This document shows positions 37,401-49,086 of a stretch of DNA of 64,000 nt, in pieces. The notes beneath the pieces were generated by a model. The model saw only the letters and a list, made by a program, of their open reading frames with translations. It was not told the origin of the DNA and ran no database searches. The DNA lies in assembly GCF_954871325.1 (NCBI RefSeq), contig NC_088779.1:26274869-26338868 (forward strand), given 5' to 3'. Within the stretch, counting starts at the first letter, position 1; every line of letters starts with the position of its first letter. The DNA comes from Gordionus sp. m RMFG-2023. Lineage: Eukaryota; Nematomorpha; Gordioida; Chordodea; Parachordodidae. The position numbers and the translations under genes are program-made.

Positions 37401-40219
37401 AGCCGTTTTTAAAAATCGGCTTATAATGAGCCGTTTCACAACACTACTTCTTGCCCGGGCATGCAGTTCTCTGATTTTTAAAATAGATTTAATTAATATA
37501 ATAATGAAACCTTCGCTAATTTTGTTCGGCTTAAATAAATAATATATATATATATATTATATAATAAAAGTATTTATTAGTTTCCCTAGGAATAAAAATG
37601 ATTTATATATAGGAAAGTTGATTAGAACCATGTGAGTATGAATCTCATAAAAATTCTTATCTTTAAATTTTTTAAAAAAAATCTACAAAAGTAGAATATA
37701 TATATAAAAAAACAAGAAAAATCGCTAAAAGGTAAAAATAAAATAAAATAATGTTTTCTCTTAAAAAAATTATCAGATATTTTCAAAATTTATGTTCAAA
37801 ATTTTTAAAGTTGACAATGGCAATTACAAAAAAAAAATATATAGAAAGCATGAATCACTATCAGCTATGCTATTGGGAGGTAAAAAGGGTTTAATTTTTA
37901 TATTTTAGCATAAAAGAAAAAAAAAGAGAAGGTTCTACAGCTTATATTATATAATTAAATTATTGATTTATTTATAGAAATTATTATAACGATCACTTAA
38001 TGAGAGTGGTTTAATTAATTACTTTTTTGAAGTTAAATTTATAAATTTTTCCTAAATTTGTAAGAGAAAAAAAAATGTATATAATTTAGGAGACCTTAGA
38101 TGCCAAATTTTGATGCCGGACCTGGATTAAAAATTTTTTTTCCCATTTCCCATTTTGACCATTAATGATTTCAAAGATATTTCTATCTAAACTGAGCGCG
38201 AATTTTTAAAATTTGGCTAATTTTAAGTAAATTTTGGATGCAAATTAAGAGGAAATTATAAATATGCAAGTGAAAGAAAATCATATAGTTTTACGACGGT
38301 TATCCGTTTCAGAATCAAAATTAATTGATTTTTTATTTTTATATTTTGTACATTTTTTAAATAGACTATATATATATATATATATACTATATAATCTTAT
38401 GGAAAATAAAATCGTATCATAATTTTATATCATTTTTAAAGTACCAATATTTCTGAAAATTTTTCATTAAATCATTATATAATTCTTTTGCTGGAATAAC
38501 TTTCATTAAATCATTATAGCTTTTTGGTTGAATTTTTTTTTAAATTAAATCATTAATGCTCACTCATTTTGTCAAATTAAGTTTTCAAAATTTCGTTAAA
38601 ATAAAATAATTTATAGGCATATTTGTTTTTGTCCCGCCTTTCTTATGTAAAAAAAGCAAAACTATTTTTTATGCTTCTATAAGAGATATATGATATCGTG
38701 ACTCCCCTCATCTTAACGTTAACATATTAAATTACAAGTATATATAAATAATTTTTATTTTAAAATTATAAGAATTCACTAATATTATTTGCACTAACAA
38801 AAAAAAAATTTTTTTTTAATATAAAATCTATAAACTCTTAAAAAAATTAAAGAATGAATGAAAGAGAACGGGGATCTTATCAGCCTGGAGTTCTTAGCTC
38901 AGATTTTCTCTAGAATTCTTAACTTTAATGATTATTTATTTTTTTTAACCTAATATATAATTGATATTATGCATTTATGAGAGCATGATATTGATTTTTT
39001 TTTAAAATTGGATCACATATAAAAATGAGGGAAGGCGATAGTTTAATAGGTTTTCCCTACATGCGCAGTAGGTTTTGCATTTCAAATTGAAATTTCTTTA
39101 AAAGCTCAATATAAAATTGTTTGAAATTTAATAGGGTGGGTTATTAAACACCAATTGGAATGAATTTTCGGCAAAATCAGATTTTTAAATTTTAAATAAC
39201 GCGCTCAATTAATGACTTAATATGCAATTTTTACTAAAAAATGCTATATGATATGACACATACAATGTACAGTTTCAATCGTTATATCTAGCCATTTTCA
39301 AATATTATATTGCAATTTTGCAAAAATATTGTCTAACAAACCTATCTTAAAAAAAATAATTTTATTTAATTATAGTGGAGGGTCTGGAGAGTTTTTTTAA
39401 AGAATCATGCTATTTTTTTTTTAAATTCTCACATCAGATCCATGCATATGAGTAACCTCCCCAAATATGGCTCTCCTCGTAATTTTTTTTTTGTGGAAAT
39501 ATTGAAACAAGATGGTATATTATTTATTTAGATTTATCGATTATTAAGCCATTTACTACTCTCGTTACAAGCCCAATTTGGGTTGATTCTTCAAAAGGGC
39601 CCGATTAAGTTTTAGCTAAAATAATATTCTGTAAGCATCGAGATTTTGTAAATAGATGTCCAAGCATTTCTGTCAAGCTATGAGCAAAATATTTAGGGTT
39701 ACCATAATGTTATTTTGGTTATAATCTTAATCTTGCAGTTTTTTTATCGGGCCGAATTGAGCTTTTAAACAACATTATCATTTACCTTCCAGCGCTAGTC
39801 ATAGTGACTGAAATTCCCAAAGATTATTTATTTTAAAAAACGATTGAAAGTTAGAAGGAAAGAAACGCAAAATATTGAATAAGAATATGAGATAGGCGAA
39901 ACCCGTAAAATGCCCATTTTGAGGCTCGGCCCATTTAATTTAATTTAAGTGTGCCTATTTCTTTTTTTTTAAAAAAAATCTTATCATTTTAAAGGACGGG
40001 CTTGGCTCGTGAGATCTTTTAAAAGAAAGAAAAATATTATAATTTTTTAAAAATGCATTTTTACCCCGATTTCCACTCCTCGAATTCTTTGGTAAGCCCG
40101 TAATTTGGGAAAGGGAATACCTCCTCTATTCTCCCTTCATAGATCCCGAATTCGGCTTGCAATAGCACCCAGGTAAACAACAAGCTCTTCATCCACATAA
40201 TTAATCCTAATTTTGTCAT
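28410..40219 (-). CDS. Secreted EMI plus four-FAS1 matrix protein (TGFBI/periostin-like)
   Basis: Thirteen-exon model, all phases consistent, 719 aa: 40219-40065, 36808-36632, 33928-33843, 33684-33536, 32823-32680, 32570-32399, 32193-32050, 31872-31660, 30310-30171, 30016-29864, 29710-29618, 29283-29034, 28693-28410. Exon 1 holds the signal peptide (KSLLFTWVLLQA). An EMI-like domain follows at about residues 50-138: GPNVC across the exon 1/2 joint, then YSCCYGF and PGCPK. FAS1-1 spans about 140-285, FAS1-2 about 295-410 (YIIPSNKAFDKL; FKTLEGSELIVG; NGVILFVDHVLV), FAS1-3 about 415-545 (AVLIPENKAFDELSL), FAS1-4 about 550-700 (YYTLWVPVNE; IVKCDILGDNFLIHFVDKAF). Order and length match vertebrate TGFBI (683 aa). 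Known role: extracellular adhesion proteins binding matrix and integrins. Odd: FAS1-1 and FAS1-3 are divergent. The signal exon is separated by a 3.3-kb intron full of MITEs. Confidence 0.88.
30311..31659. other. Intron 8 of the FAS1 gene
   Basis: 1.35 kb of AT-rich sequence between exons at 31872-31660 and 30310-30171. No nested gene or clear element is seen. Confidence 0.5.
33929..36204. other. Intron 2 of the FAS1 gene, distal part
   Basis: AT-rich, with many short homopolymers. The plus-strand frames at 35715-35921 and 35998-36207 have no recognisable features. The rest of this intron holds the MITE pair described separately. Confidence 0.4.
36205..36568. mobile_element. TAGTGTTGTTAAA-family MITE carrying a nested MITE
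   Basis: Left end TAGTGTTGTTAAATGGCTAG, right end ...TCGGTTAACAAAACTA, inverted. Flanks TTTACAAA and GTTACAAC share TTACAA, a probable worn 8-bp target duplication. The 5-bp start TAGTG and 8-bp duplication suit the hAT superfamily. The middle (36356-36508) is a separate insertion. It lies in intron 2 of the FAS1 gene. Confidence 0.75.
36356..36508. mobile_element. 153-bp CAGAGTT MITE nested in another MITE
   Basis: Starts CAGAGTTGTTAAAAGATA and ends GTATC-type TAGATACTTGAAACTCTG. The 8 bp on each side are identical, ATTATTTT (36348-36355 and 36509-36516). Inside are four copies of a TATCTAGATAC-like palindrome. No coding capacity. hAT-type by end sequence and 8-bp duplication; younger than its host MITE. 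Confidence 0.88.
37224..37446. mobile_element. TAGTGTTGTTAAA-family MITE, nearly palindromic
   Basis: 223 bp: TAGTGTTGTTAAACGGCTCG at the left and GAGCCGTTTCACAACACTA at the right. The inner arms (GGGCTAACTCAATATTTTAG / TAAAATATTGAGTTAGCCG) are also complementary, so the single strand could form a long hairpin. TTCTTGC occurs just outside both ends. It lies in intron 1 of the FAS1 gene. Confidence 0.85.
39549..39775. mobile_element. Degenerate TAGTGTTGTTAAA-family MITE
   Basis: Shares the internal order of the copy at 37224-37446 (GGGCCCGATTAAGTTTTAGC ... GCATCGAGATTTTG ... GCTATGAGCAAAAT ... TCGGGCCGAATTGAGC) and ends ...TTTAAACAACATTA. More diverged, in intron 1 of the FAS1 gene. Confidence 0.65.
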
Positions 40220-41349
40220 TTTATTTTATTATATTATATTATTTTTAAAATTAGATAAAAACTTTTACGAGTAATAATCATTTTTCATTTAGTTATATAC
40301 CTTACCTTTTTTTTTCTTCTTTATTTTTTCTATATATAAAAAAATTCCAGAAAAATTCCCTGAAAAATTTTCGTGACAGATTTTTGAACAAAAGTTTTTT
40401 CCTTTTTTTTAAAAATTATTTAATAAATAGTTTATAAATGATGATAATAATAATAATAATAATATGCTTTAATAAAATATTTTTGATTTTGTATTTATTT
40501 AATATATGATAAAGAATTATAAATAAAAAAACGTTTAGCTTGCGTGTGGCGGACCTGTGTTGTATATGTTATAATATTATATAAATTTATGCAATATCAT
40601 ACAATATTATTTTATTTTTATTATTAACTCTCGTGCCATGATGTCTCATGTGTCATATATTAAATGATATGAAATATTTCTACTTTAATATATCATATTT
40701 ATCAAGATAAAACGGCTACTATAAAAAAAATCGATACTTTTCAATCTAGAAAGATAGTGAGAGAGAGAGAATGCGTTAAAGAAAGGAATTTCAAAATGAT
40801 GGATAAAAAATTAAACTGGGTTACTCAAAAAAAGTCATATAATATTCTCGATTTTTTAAATTTAAATCTTTATTTTTCATAGATGTTAATTATGTTCGAC
40901 TGCTATCCGTCAATTGTCTCTGTTCAAATTTTTTTTTTCTTAAATATAAATTTTATTTTAGGTTTTTCAAACAAATATTATATAACCGTTATAGCTACAA
41001 TTTTGGCAAATTTTGTTCATTCATTTTTTACGCGATCGCCAATCACATGTCTTTTAAGAACTAAGAATTATTAAGGCCCAACATCGCGCCTGTTTTTTTT
41101 GGCAAATTCCATTTTAATTTTTATTGATGTTATTTCTTCTTTTTTTTCACCTAGTTAAAACAATTTATTCAATAGACCTTATTTTTTAAATACCATTATT
41201 TGAGCTTGTCAAATTTTTTTTTAAAATTATACTTTTAAAGATTATATGTTATATCAAAAGAAGATCCTATAAGGATAATATTATGTTTTTTTTTTGAAAA
41301 TCGGCAAAGAATTGATGGAAATTCTGATATTTGTATCAATCGTCCATAA

Positions 41350-42085
41350 CAACATTTACTAGATTGCTAAAGCCTTATTGGCCGAATACGATGTAGGGAT
41401 TTCCATTACAGCTTCAAAGTTAGCTCTAAAGTCATGTTTCTCCTCTTCTTTGCAACCCATTTGAGGAACATATACCGAAAGGATGTGTAGTATTTTTTGC
41501 CCAATGCAGAGTTTTATTTTCATTAGTCTATCAGAGATCCTGTTACTTCTACCACTGAGGTGGTTAGATCTTGACTGAGGATAATGCCGACACCATTCCT
41601 ATTATTAACAATTCTATTATAGTACAATTTATACCCATCTCCAGAGTCTTCTGACCTTTCCATTTCGTCTCTTGTAATCATGCTATATCAACTTTTCTCT
41701 TGTTCAACATGGATGCCAATTCTCTCGTCTTACCTTTAAGTGTACCATTCAGGCTTGCTAACCTTTTTTTCTTTGCTTTAACCTTTATTTAACTTTTCAC
41801 AGGATGGAGGTCTAACACCCTGCGCGTCGCTTGGAGGAGGGTACGCCCTAGCTTTCATATTTATATTTTTGTTTGATCCTTTCATGGTTTATTGACAAAT
41901 ATCCTAGCACCCGGCTGTTCAAGCCTATCGGTGACCGGGGTGGCATTTCTAAGCTCAAATATTCATCTTATAATATGTCTTTACACATAACTCATCGAAA
42001 AAAAACCTGAAAATTTTTACAGTTCCTTAACAGGATTGAACCTGGTACCTTCGGCTTACAAACCCCCGGCGATAATTTTCTAGCT
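41350..42085 (-). mobile_element. LINE endonuclease remnant fused to the tRNA-like repeat
   Basis: Reading the minus strand, 42085-41885 repeats the tRNA-like block seen at 11589-11815 (CCAGGTTCAATCC ... CACCCCGGTCACCGATAGG ... GTGCTAGGAT ... AATAAACC). Directly after it a broken frame gives RVRPP-like, RLASLNGTLKGKTRELASML, RKVDIA, LQETKWKG, DGYKLYYNRIVNNRNGVGII and LHILSVYVPQMG: the start of an APE-type LINE endonuclease, RTE-like in wording. Several stops and shifts break it, and no reverse transcriptase follows. It is 5'-complete but 3'-truncated, unusual for LINE copies. Confidence 0.75.
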
Positions 42086-43265
42086 ATCTAATATAAGTAA
42101 AATTAAATGCTATAAAAATATCTAATATAAATTGCACATTCCATTTCGAAATTCTTGGTATATACATTAAGTTTTATATATATTTCTCTGTTATTTTGTT
42201 ATTTTTCTGTCTAATAACCTGTGTTAGCTAAAAAAAGAGAATTTGAAATTGTTAACTAAAAATGGGTTATTTTGAAATGGCTAATTAAAAAAATCATATT
42301 GAAATTTTTAGCTAAAAATTTTTTTTTGAAATCATTAGATAAAAATTGAGCTCTCCGATTTCCCTTAGTATTATTTATGTGTTTGCTTCTAAAAACTTTA
42401 AATTTAAAATAAAATATAACAGGTTATCGGAAAACTTGGAACGTGACATTTTTATGGCCAGAACGCAAATGGAAAAGAAAAAAAAAATAATTGTTCCTGG
42501 TTCCCTTATTTTAATTAATAAAAATTGTTAATTCTATTGAATTTATGTACCTACCTCATTAAGGTTAGATCCCATATCACCTATATCACCTTCAAAGGCC
42601 TTTCAAATTGAATGTAGTATATTAGTACATCAAAAATATATTCCACTATATTGTTTAAAAATGTAAAGAATAAAGGTAATGGAACACAAAAATATCAATA
42701 TTTAAAAAAAAAACTTGAAACGTCATTGAAAGTTATGACTGGTGTAAAATCCCATATAATAACTTTAAACTCAGCCAATCACACCCTGAGATTTAGGTAT
42801 TTTTATAATTATAATTTCAGTAAAATAGAATATAGTGAGAAATATTTTAGAGTAAAGACAACACAAATCAGTTTACCATGACAAAAAACCGATGTATAAA
42901 AATATATTTCTAATTGTAAACTATAGAATTATTCTTATACTTTTGTAACTTAATATTTTTGTAGCGCCAATGTTCCTTAATTTTACTATTATTTCTAATA
43001 TAATAACTTTTAAACAAGTTCTAGAATTCTAAGTTATGCTAATAAATTATTTTGTTTGAAAAATATTAAAAAATTTAAATTTTTTGAAATCGTTAAATTA
43101 TTTTAAAGATTTTCTTTGCTTGCTTATGCTTTTTTGAATGTTTTAAATTATATAAAAAAGAAAGTATTTAATATAATTAATGGGATCCAAATTGTGCGCT
43201 ATTCTGATGATGATGATGGTGATATTTCAATCAATGATATTATCAATATCAGGGGGTATATTTTT
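42086..43265. other. Intergenic AT-rich, no gene seen
   Basis: Open frames at 42346-42531 and 42651-42881 have no family features; the second is lysine-rich and AT-driven. GTTAGCTAAAAA-type words repeat at 42220-42340. Confidence 0.35.
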
Positions 43266-43271
43266 CATATT

Positions 43272-43593
<322 letters not shown>

Positions 43594-43599
43594 CATTCA

Positions 43600-44980
43600 T
43601 TTTATCTTTATTTTATTTTATTTTTTTTCAATTTCACTTTTCCCATCACCTTTTTGTTTGATCTGCCAAATAATATTCATTTAATATTGTTATTTTAATG
43701 CATTCTATATTAAACTCGGTCCAAAACCAAAAAAAGTATTTGTTTCAAAAGTTTGACGATTTGCTAAAATTTTATAAAACCTATCCAAAACTTAAACATT
43801 ATTAATAGGTAAGACATTGCTGCTATCTCAGCATTTCTTTCATCATCAACTATAAAAAAAAACTCACTTGTGTATTTGTTGATGATGCCAGCCATTTACC
43901 TTATTAGGCCATATTCTAAAATTGGACTGAATAATGACCAAATGAATAATAATAAAAAATTATAATCAACTTAAGTTTCTATAATGAGACCTTTGGCATG
44001 AACGCTAAATATATTAAAAATTAAAGAAAATGAATAAATAACAAATTGTGTAATGTAATATATTACAAAAAAAATGATGTATAATAATTATAATATATAT
44101 AAATATTTATTGAAATATAAGTGTTTTATACAAATATTTTTGAGCAGTAAATCTTAAATGTTATATTTAATTAAAAAGGATTGACTTGCAATCATTAGAT
44201 AATTTATACATCATTAGAAGTATGTAGTTATATCGTTAAGAATATGCGTAGCTTATATTAATATCGAGATATTCTAAAATATTTAATTAAATAGCATTTG
44301 ATTCAATAAGAAAGCTTATTGGACACCATAAATGTGCTATATTTTTTCATCATTTTTTGATGGGGAATTGCGCTAATTTAATAAAACTAATCCTAAGTTC
44401 TTATTTTCTGTTTAAAGAAGGTGTAATTACTATTTTTCATTAAATTTTTACGAGTTTTGGACACAGTTTTATATATTTTTAAAGGAAAAAAAAATATGTT
44501 TAACTTCTATACCATATAAAGGTGCTAATTATGTTCATAATGAACCATTTTGACACTAGAATATAAATAAAAATTACATAAAATTTTCTAAATATTCAAA
44601 TGAGAGGGGTCTAGAAGTGAATAAATACAAATATAATATTTCACAATGAATATATTTCCGATGTCTTTCAAAGCTTTGAAGGATTGATTTTTTTTCTCAA
44701 TGCATAAATTTACATGTGTTTCAATATTAAAAATTACAGTTTAGCATAATAGTTGGGTATTCGCTCCACATTTATCCCAATTTTAACCGGCAAACCCTTA
44801 AATATCTTTCTTTGAAAAGGGTAGCTTCTTAACTTTGTAGAAATAAATAAGATAGTATCTCAATGTTTTGAGTTTTTTTTTGACACGTGCTTGTAGAATA
44901 AGCCGAATTAGTCTATTATTCAACACATCAATCCTTTGTCTATTATTAATAAAAAATTATACTGCTTTTCTTACATTTAG
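43600..44980. other. AT-rich stretch upstream of antistasin-like exons
   Basis: It should contain the missing 5' exon(s) of the gene at 44981-45525, or its intron. I searched for a start codon, hydrophobic stretch and phase-1 donor and found none I trust. Confidence 0.35.
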
Positions 44981-45525
44981 ACAATGATAATTGTCCAGAC
45001 AGCAAGTGCTCACAGGAATGTAATATATCTATGACGGGTGCTGATGGGTGTATGTTCTGCAGATGTTCGATGGATCCGCGTAACAATAATTATATATAAT
45101 AAATACATGTAATGTGCTATGCTGTTACGTATAGAATTCCATAAAAACGATTTAGTTATTGTCACTTAATTTAGTAAGGCAAGGATTTTGAGAAATAAAG
45201 GTAATGGATGCCAATTCTCCTTTTACGATTATTCAAATATTTCAAAGAGCCATTCTATGCTGTAATTGGAAAAAATAGCTATTAGGTGCATTTGTAAAAA
45301 AATCATATGCATTACCTCACTCAGATAAATTATAAATAAAGCTAATAGAATTTTTTTTAATTTGGATAATTGACGCATATGTGAGCGCACACCCTAAGTT
45401 ATATTTTCTATTGGTAACTTTATATCATATTTAAAAAAAACACATTTCCCTTTTTTACAGCTATCAATGTTGAAGATGATAGGATTGTAGATGAGGATGT
45501 CAGAGAAAAATTTCGGATTCGGTGA
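44981..45525 (+). CDS. Third antistasin-like gene, last two exons (5' part not found)
   Basis: Exon 44981-45079 follows a TTTAG acceptor and ends CCGC before GTAACA; exon 45461-45525 follows TTTTTTACAG and ends at TGA. Both introns are phase 1. Exon one encodes one antistasin unit, C-x4-C-x3-C-x10-C-x2-C-x-C (DNCPDSKC, SQEC, GADGCMFCRCS), the same spacing as the domains of genes A and B. The last exon encodes an acidic tail, INVEDDRIVDEDVREKFRIR, unlike the A and B genes, which stop right after the final cysteine. Opposite strand and 29 kb from gene B, so an older relative, not part of the tandem pair. Family role: secreted serine-protease inhibition. AATAAA at 45617 and 45640 could end the transcript. 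Confidence 0.7.
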
Positions 45526-45703
45526 AAAGCGTAACGAAAAAAATGTTGTATAGGAATTTATGTATTTAATAGATATAATGATAAAACTGACTCAATTATG
45601 ATTTAAGATTCGTAAATAAATATGTAAAATATAATTATTAATAAAAAGTTTGTAAAAATTGTTTTTAAAAATAGAATTTCGCAAAAATGAGCTGAAACGA
45701 ACA

Positions 45704-45732
45704 TGTCGTTATGACATGATTTGATAACGACA
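45704..45732. other. Short perfect inverted repeat
   Basis: TGTCGTTAT (45704-45712) and ATAACGACA (45724-45732): 9-bp stem, 11-nt loop, about 180 bp past the third antistasin-like gene. Purpose unknown. Confidence 0.5.
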
Positions 45733-45838
45733 TATCCACTTACAATTTCGTATACAAAATTTATGTTGGATATTTGGTCTTAAATCTAATATACCTACTA
45801 TTTATAGGGGGAAAAAATCTATTTTTTTTATGTGGTAG

Positions 45839-45947
45839 GTGTATTCAAGAGTTAAGGAGATCGACTGAGGATCCTGAAGAGGTTCCAGTTTCCAGCGGGA
45901 TCAGTTTTTTTTCTCGAGCCAACTTCTTGGAAGATGTTAGGTTTAAG
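45839..45947 (+). CDS. Possible internal exon of an unrecognised gene
   Basis: The segment lies between a TAG acceptor and AAG|GTTAAA, and is less AT-rich than its surroundings. It translates as CIQELRRSTEDPEEVP, then VSSGISFFSRANFLEDVRFK, with charged and mixed composition unlike the AT-driven frames nearby. I recognise no family. It may belong to the gene whose end is at 49087-49645, but intron phases do not join directly (phase 0 here, phase 2 there), so at least one exon would be missing. Confidence 0.35.
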
Positions 45948-47874
45948 GTTAAAAATTAAAATTAGCCAGATGTGGGACATGATATATAATTAAAAAATTA
46001 AAATATATTAATCTTAAGAAACAAATCCAAAATTTTGGTAAATTAGATGATTGTTTCACTAAATCGTGTCCCTAAATATTATTATCCAAAAATGTTCGGA
46101 ATGATGTTTATAAAATATAATTATGTTTATATATATATTAATGAACAAGAATAAATAATATAGAATAAATTGTAGAATGTGTAATCCGTGAAGATTAGGA
46201 ATATTAATAATTAAGTTCTTTATTTTATCTAAGATCAAAAAACAAAAGGTAAAAGTAATCATGATCCTTTAAGTATATATACAAAATTAACATCAATTTA
46301 ATATTAAATAAAAATCATTGTATAACTTTTCAAAACAACAATTTAATATTTAATATAATATAATATATCGTTTTAAGCCTTAAGTCTTCTACAATACAAA
46401 ATCCATTAATAAACATTGTTACTTGTAATTAACATATATACTATTTTTTTTTTGGTTCAATTTTATTATATAGTTATAATAAAAATTAAATATTAGTATA
46501 TTATTCTATAAACTATTAATCACGGGGAAAAAAATTAACATTTTTGTCTGTTAAGGCAGGAAATTATATAGTTTACCACTATAAGGTGATTGAGTAACCA
46601 TAAGGTTTACAGCCTTTCATTAAACATTTAAGCAATTTATACATTTTAATAAAAGTATAATATGTTTGGCTGAATATAATATATAGAAATTTTGTGTAAC
46701 TAGACTTTTCCAAATTGCGCTATCAGTAGATCATCAGAATTAATGAAAGCATAATGTCATGTGAACATAAATCTTATGAAAAAAATAAGAACAAAAAATA
46801 ATATAACGCTGACGACACAACACCCATTTTTGAGATTTAACTGGCAAACTTTTCCTTCATGTCACCAAAACCAAAATCGACATTAGATTAGGGCTTGAAA
46901 GATGTCGTTCCTTGAACCTTAGGCAATACAAAAGTTAATGCTACTATAAATTTATTAATTTCGGCATAAGAACTGATACAAAATATCAATTTGTAAAATT
47001 AGAAATTGTTTAAGAAAACTTAAATTCGAATTTCTTCCATTTTAAAAAATAAAAGGATTTTTAAATTCATAATTACTATAAATGAATATAATAATTTTAT
47101 GTTGACTGATCATCACATCCTTTAAATTTTAATTTTTTATAATTTTTTAACATATAAAATGAAAATATTATGATGTATGTAAAAATATTTGAATCAGATG
47201 CAAATTATGATTCTCGGAGGGTTGAGAAGGCAAAGATTTATATATTTCTTTGTAATTAATAGATGATTAAACTATATTCCATTTATTTGCCATTTAATCA
47301 TCTTAGAATAAAAAAAACATATCCTTGGTCCACATTTAGATCTAAATCAAGGAATTCAACAAGTTTGTTTTAGCTCGGTAGTATTTGATGATTTCAATTC
47401 ATGTAACAACATTTTAAAAACCGAAGGTAACTCTTTTATATATGTATTCAAAACTGAAATCATTACTGTTTTTAATCCAGGTTACAAACTCTGCTCTTTA
47501 ATGATTAAGAAATCAGGCATCATATAAGAAAGAATTGTTTAAAAATATGAACCTTTAGTACTCTCCACCAAGGATTTCTTCTAAAAAGAGTTTATTTTAT
47601 GTTTCTATGACCTTATTTTTAAAACATATAATCGTAACATAACCGAAGATGATAAACCATATGACCAGATTATATTGTTAGACTTTTAAATAAATATGGG
47701 AAATATAATTTTTTAAATTATAAAAAAAATGTTTGATAAAATCAAGAAATAATTCCTACTTGCATAACTTAATGGTTATCACATTTTAATTATTTTTTTC
47801 ATAATGTGCACTTTAGCCTGTCGAGATGGGATACTCTATAAGATATATACAGTTGATTTCTATTAAGTATAATC

Positions 47875-48972
47875 TAGTGCTGTAAACATTTTTAAAAAAA
47901 TCGAACGCGTTCGCGTTCAACGTTCATTGACAAAAATCGAACGCGTTCACGTTCACGTTCAAATTCAAGAAAAGGAACGCGTTTAAGTTCATGAACGCGT
48001 TCATACGTTCAAAATTTTATGATAAATTTTTTTTAAAATTTAATTTAATATAAATAAATGCCTTATATTTTTCAACACAATATATTAGCCATGATAAAAA
48101 ATAATAGTTTTATTTTGATAATATAATTATAAATACAATTTAATAGAGCGATAAAAAAATAAATTTATAAAAAAATTTTCTTATTAATTTTTAATAATAA
48201 TTGTTTTTCAAAATTTTCATCTGATAGGCATGAACGCTTGTCAGTTAATACAGCGTTAGCTATACTAAAAACTCGCTCAACAGGGGCAGATGAAGGGATT
48301 GCGGTGTTATACTTGATAAACAATTCTTTTAAAAGGGGGAATTTATTAAAAACATTTAATGTTTTATCCATTGTTTCAAAAAATTGAGCTATGTTATCAT
48401 CCTCCAATCTGCCCTCTTCTTCCACGTCAAAAAAAAGGATATCTCGGAATTGATTTTAAAACAGTGAAATATTTTTGATATTTGGGCCATGGTAATTCTA
48501 ATTCATCTAATATTGAATTTTGATTTTCAGAATCTGATGATGAAATATTTATATCCATGCAAATGCTAATCTATTAAATTAAAATATAAAATATTCAAAT
48601 TAATAAACTTTAATCTTATCTTCGCACTATGGTACGTTAATTGCAATGAAAAAGGAAAAAGTAAAAACAGCTGATTAAAAAATATAAGACTTTTTTGTTA
48701 AAAAATTGGATTAAATATTAATTTTTTAAATAAATAAAAATATAAGACTTTTTTGTTAAAAAATGCGGATTAATATTAATTTTTCAGATAAATAAAAATA
48801 AAAAGTGTTTTTAAAATAACGAACGTAAAATTGAACGCGTTCATCAAAGAAAAGGAACGCGTTCACGTTCAAAGTTCGTCAAAAAAAAGGAACACCGTTC
48901 ATCACCTTTTTTCAAAAAAACGAACTTCGTTCACGAACGGGTTCATTTTGAACGCGTTCGTTTACAACACTA
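47875..48972 (-). mobile_element. hAT derivative with GAACGCGTTC palindrome arrays at both ends
   Basis: Ends TAGTGCTGTAAAC (47875) and GTTTACAACACTA (ending 48972), inverted with one mismatch. The 8 bp outside are identical: GTATAATC (47867-47874 and 48973-48980). The first and last ~150 bp are packed with GAACGCGTTC or near copies, plus GTTCACGTTC half-sites. The middle keeps only the C-terminal piece of a transposase (48425-48165). 48676-48790 contains a ~57-bp direct duplication. Non-autonomous. Confidence 0.93.
48165..48425 (-). pseudogene. hAT transposase C-terminal dimerisation fragment
   Basis: 86 residues; contains FPLLKELFIKYNTAIPSSAP, VERVFSIANAVLTDKRSCLS and ENFEKQLLLKIN, the standard hAT C-terminal (Dimer_Tnp_hAT) pattern with the S/T-APVERVFS core. 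The catalytic part is missing, so it cannot transpose by itself. It is an internal relic of the element at 47875-48972. Confidence 0.9.
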
Positions 48973-49086
48973 GTATAATCTAATCGAAAAAAATTGGAAA
49001 TAAGGCGCAAATGTAAAGTCGCTATCTTAAATTAAATATATAATTGTGTTATTGTACTTTATTCCCATTTCCATGAAATATCTCAG

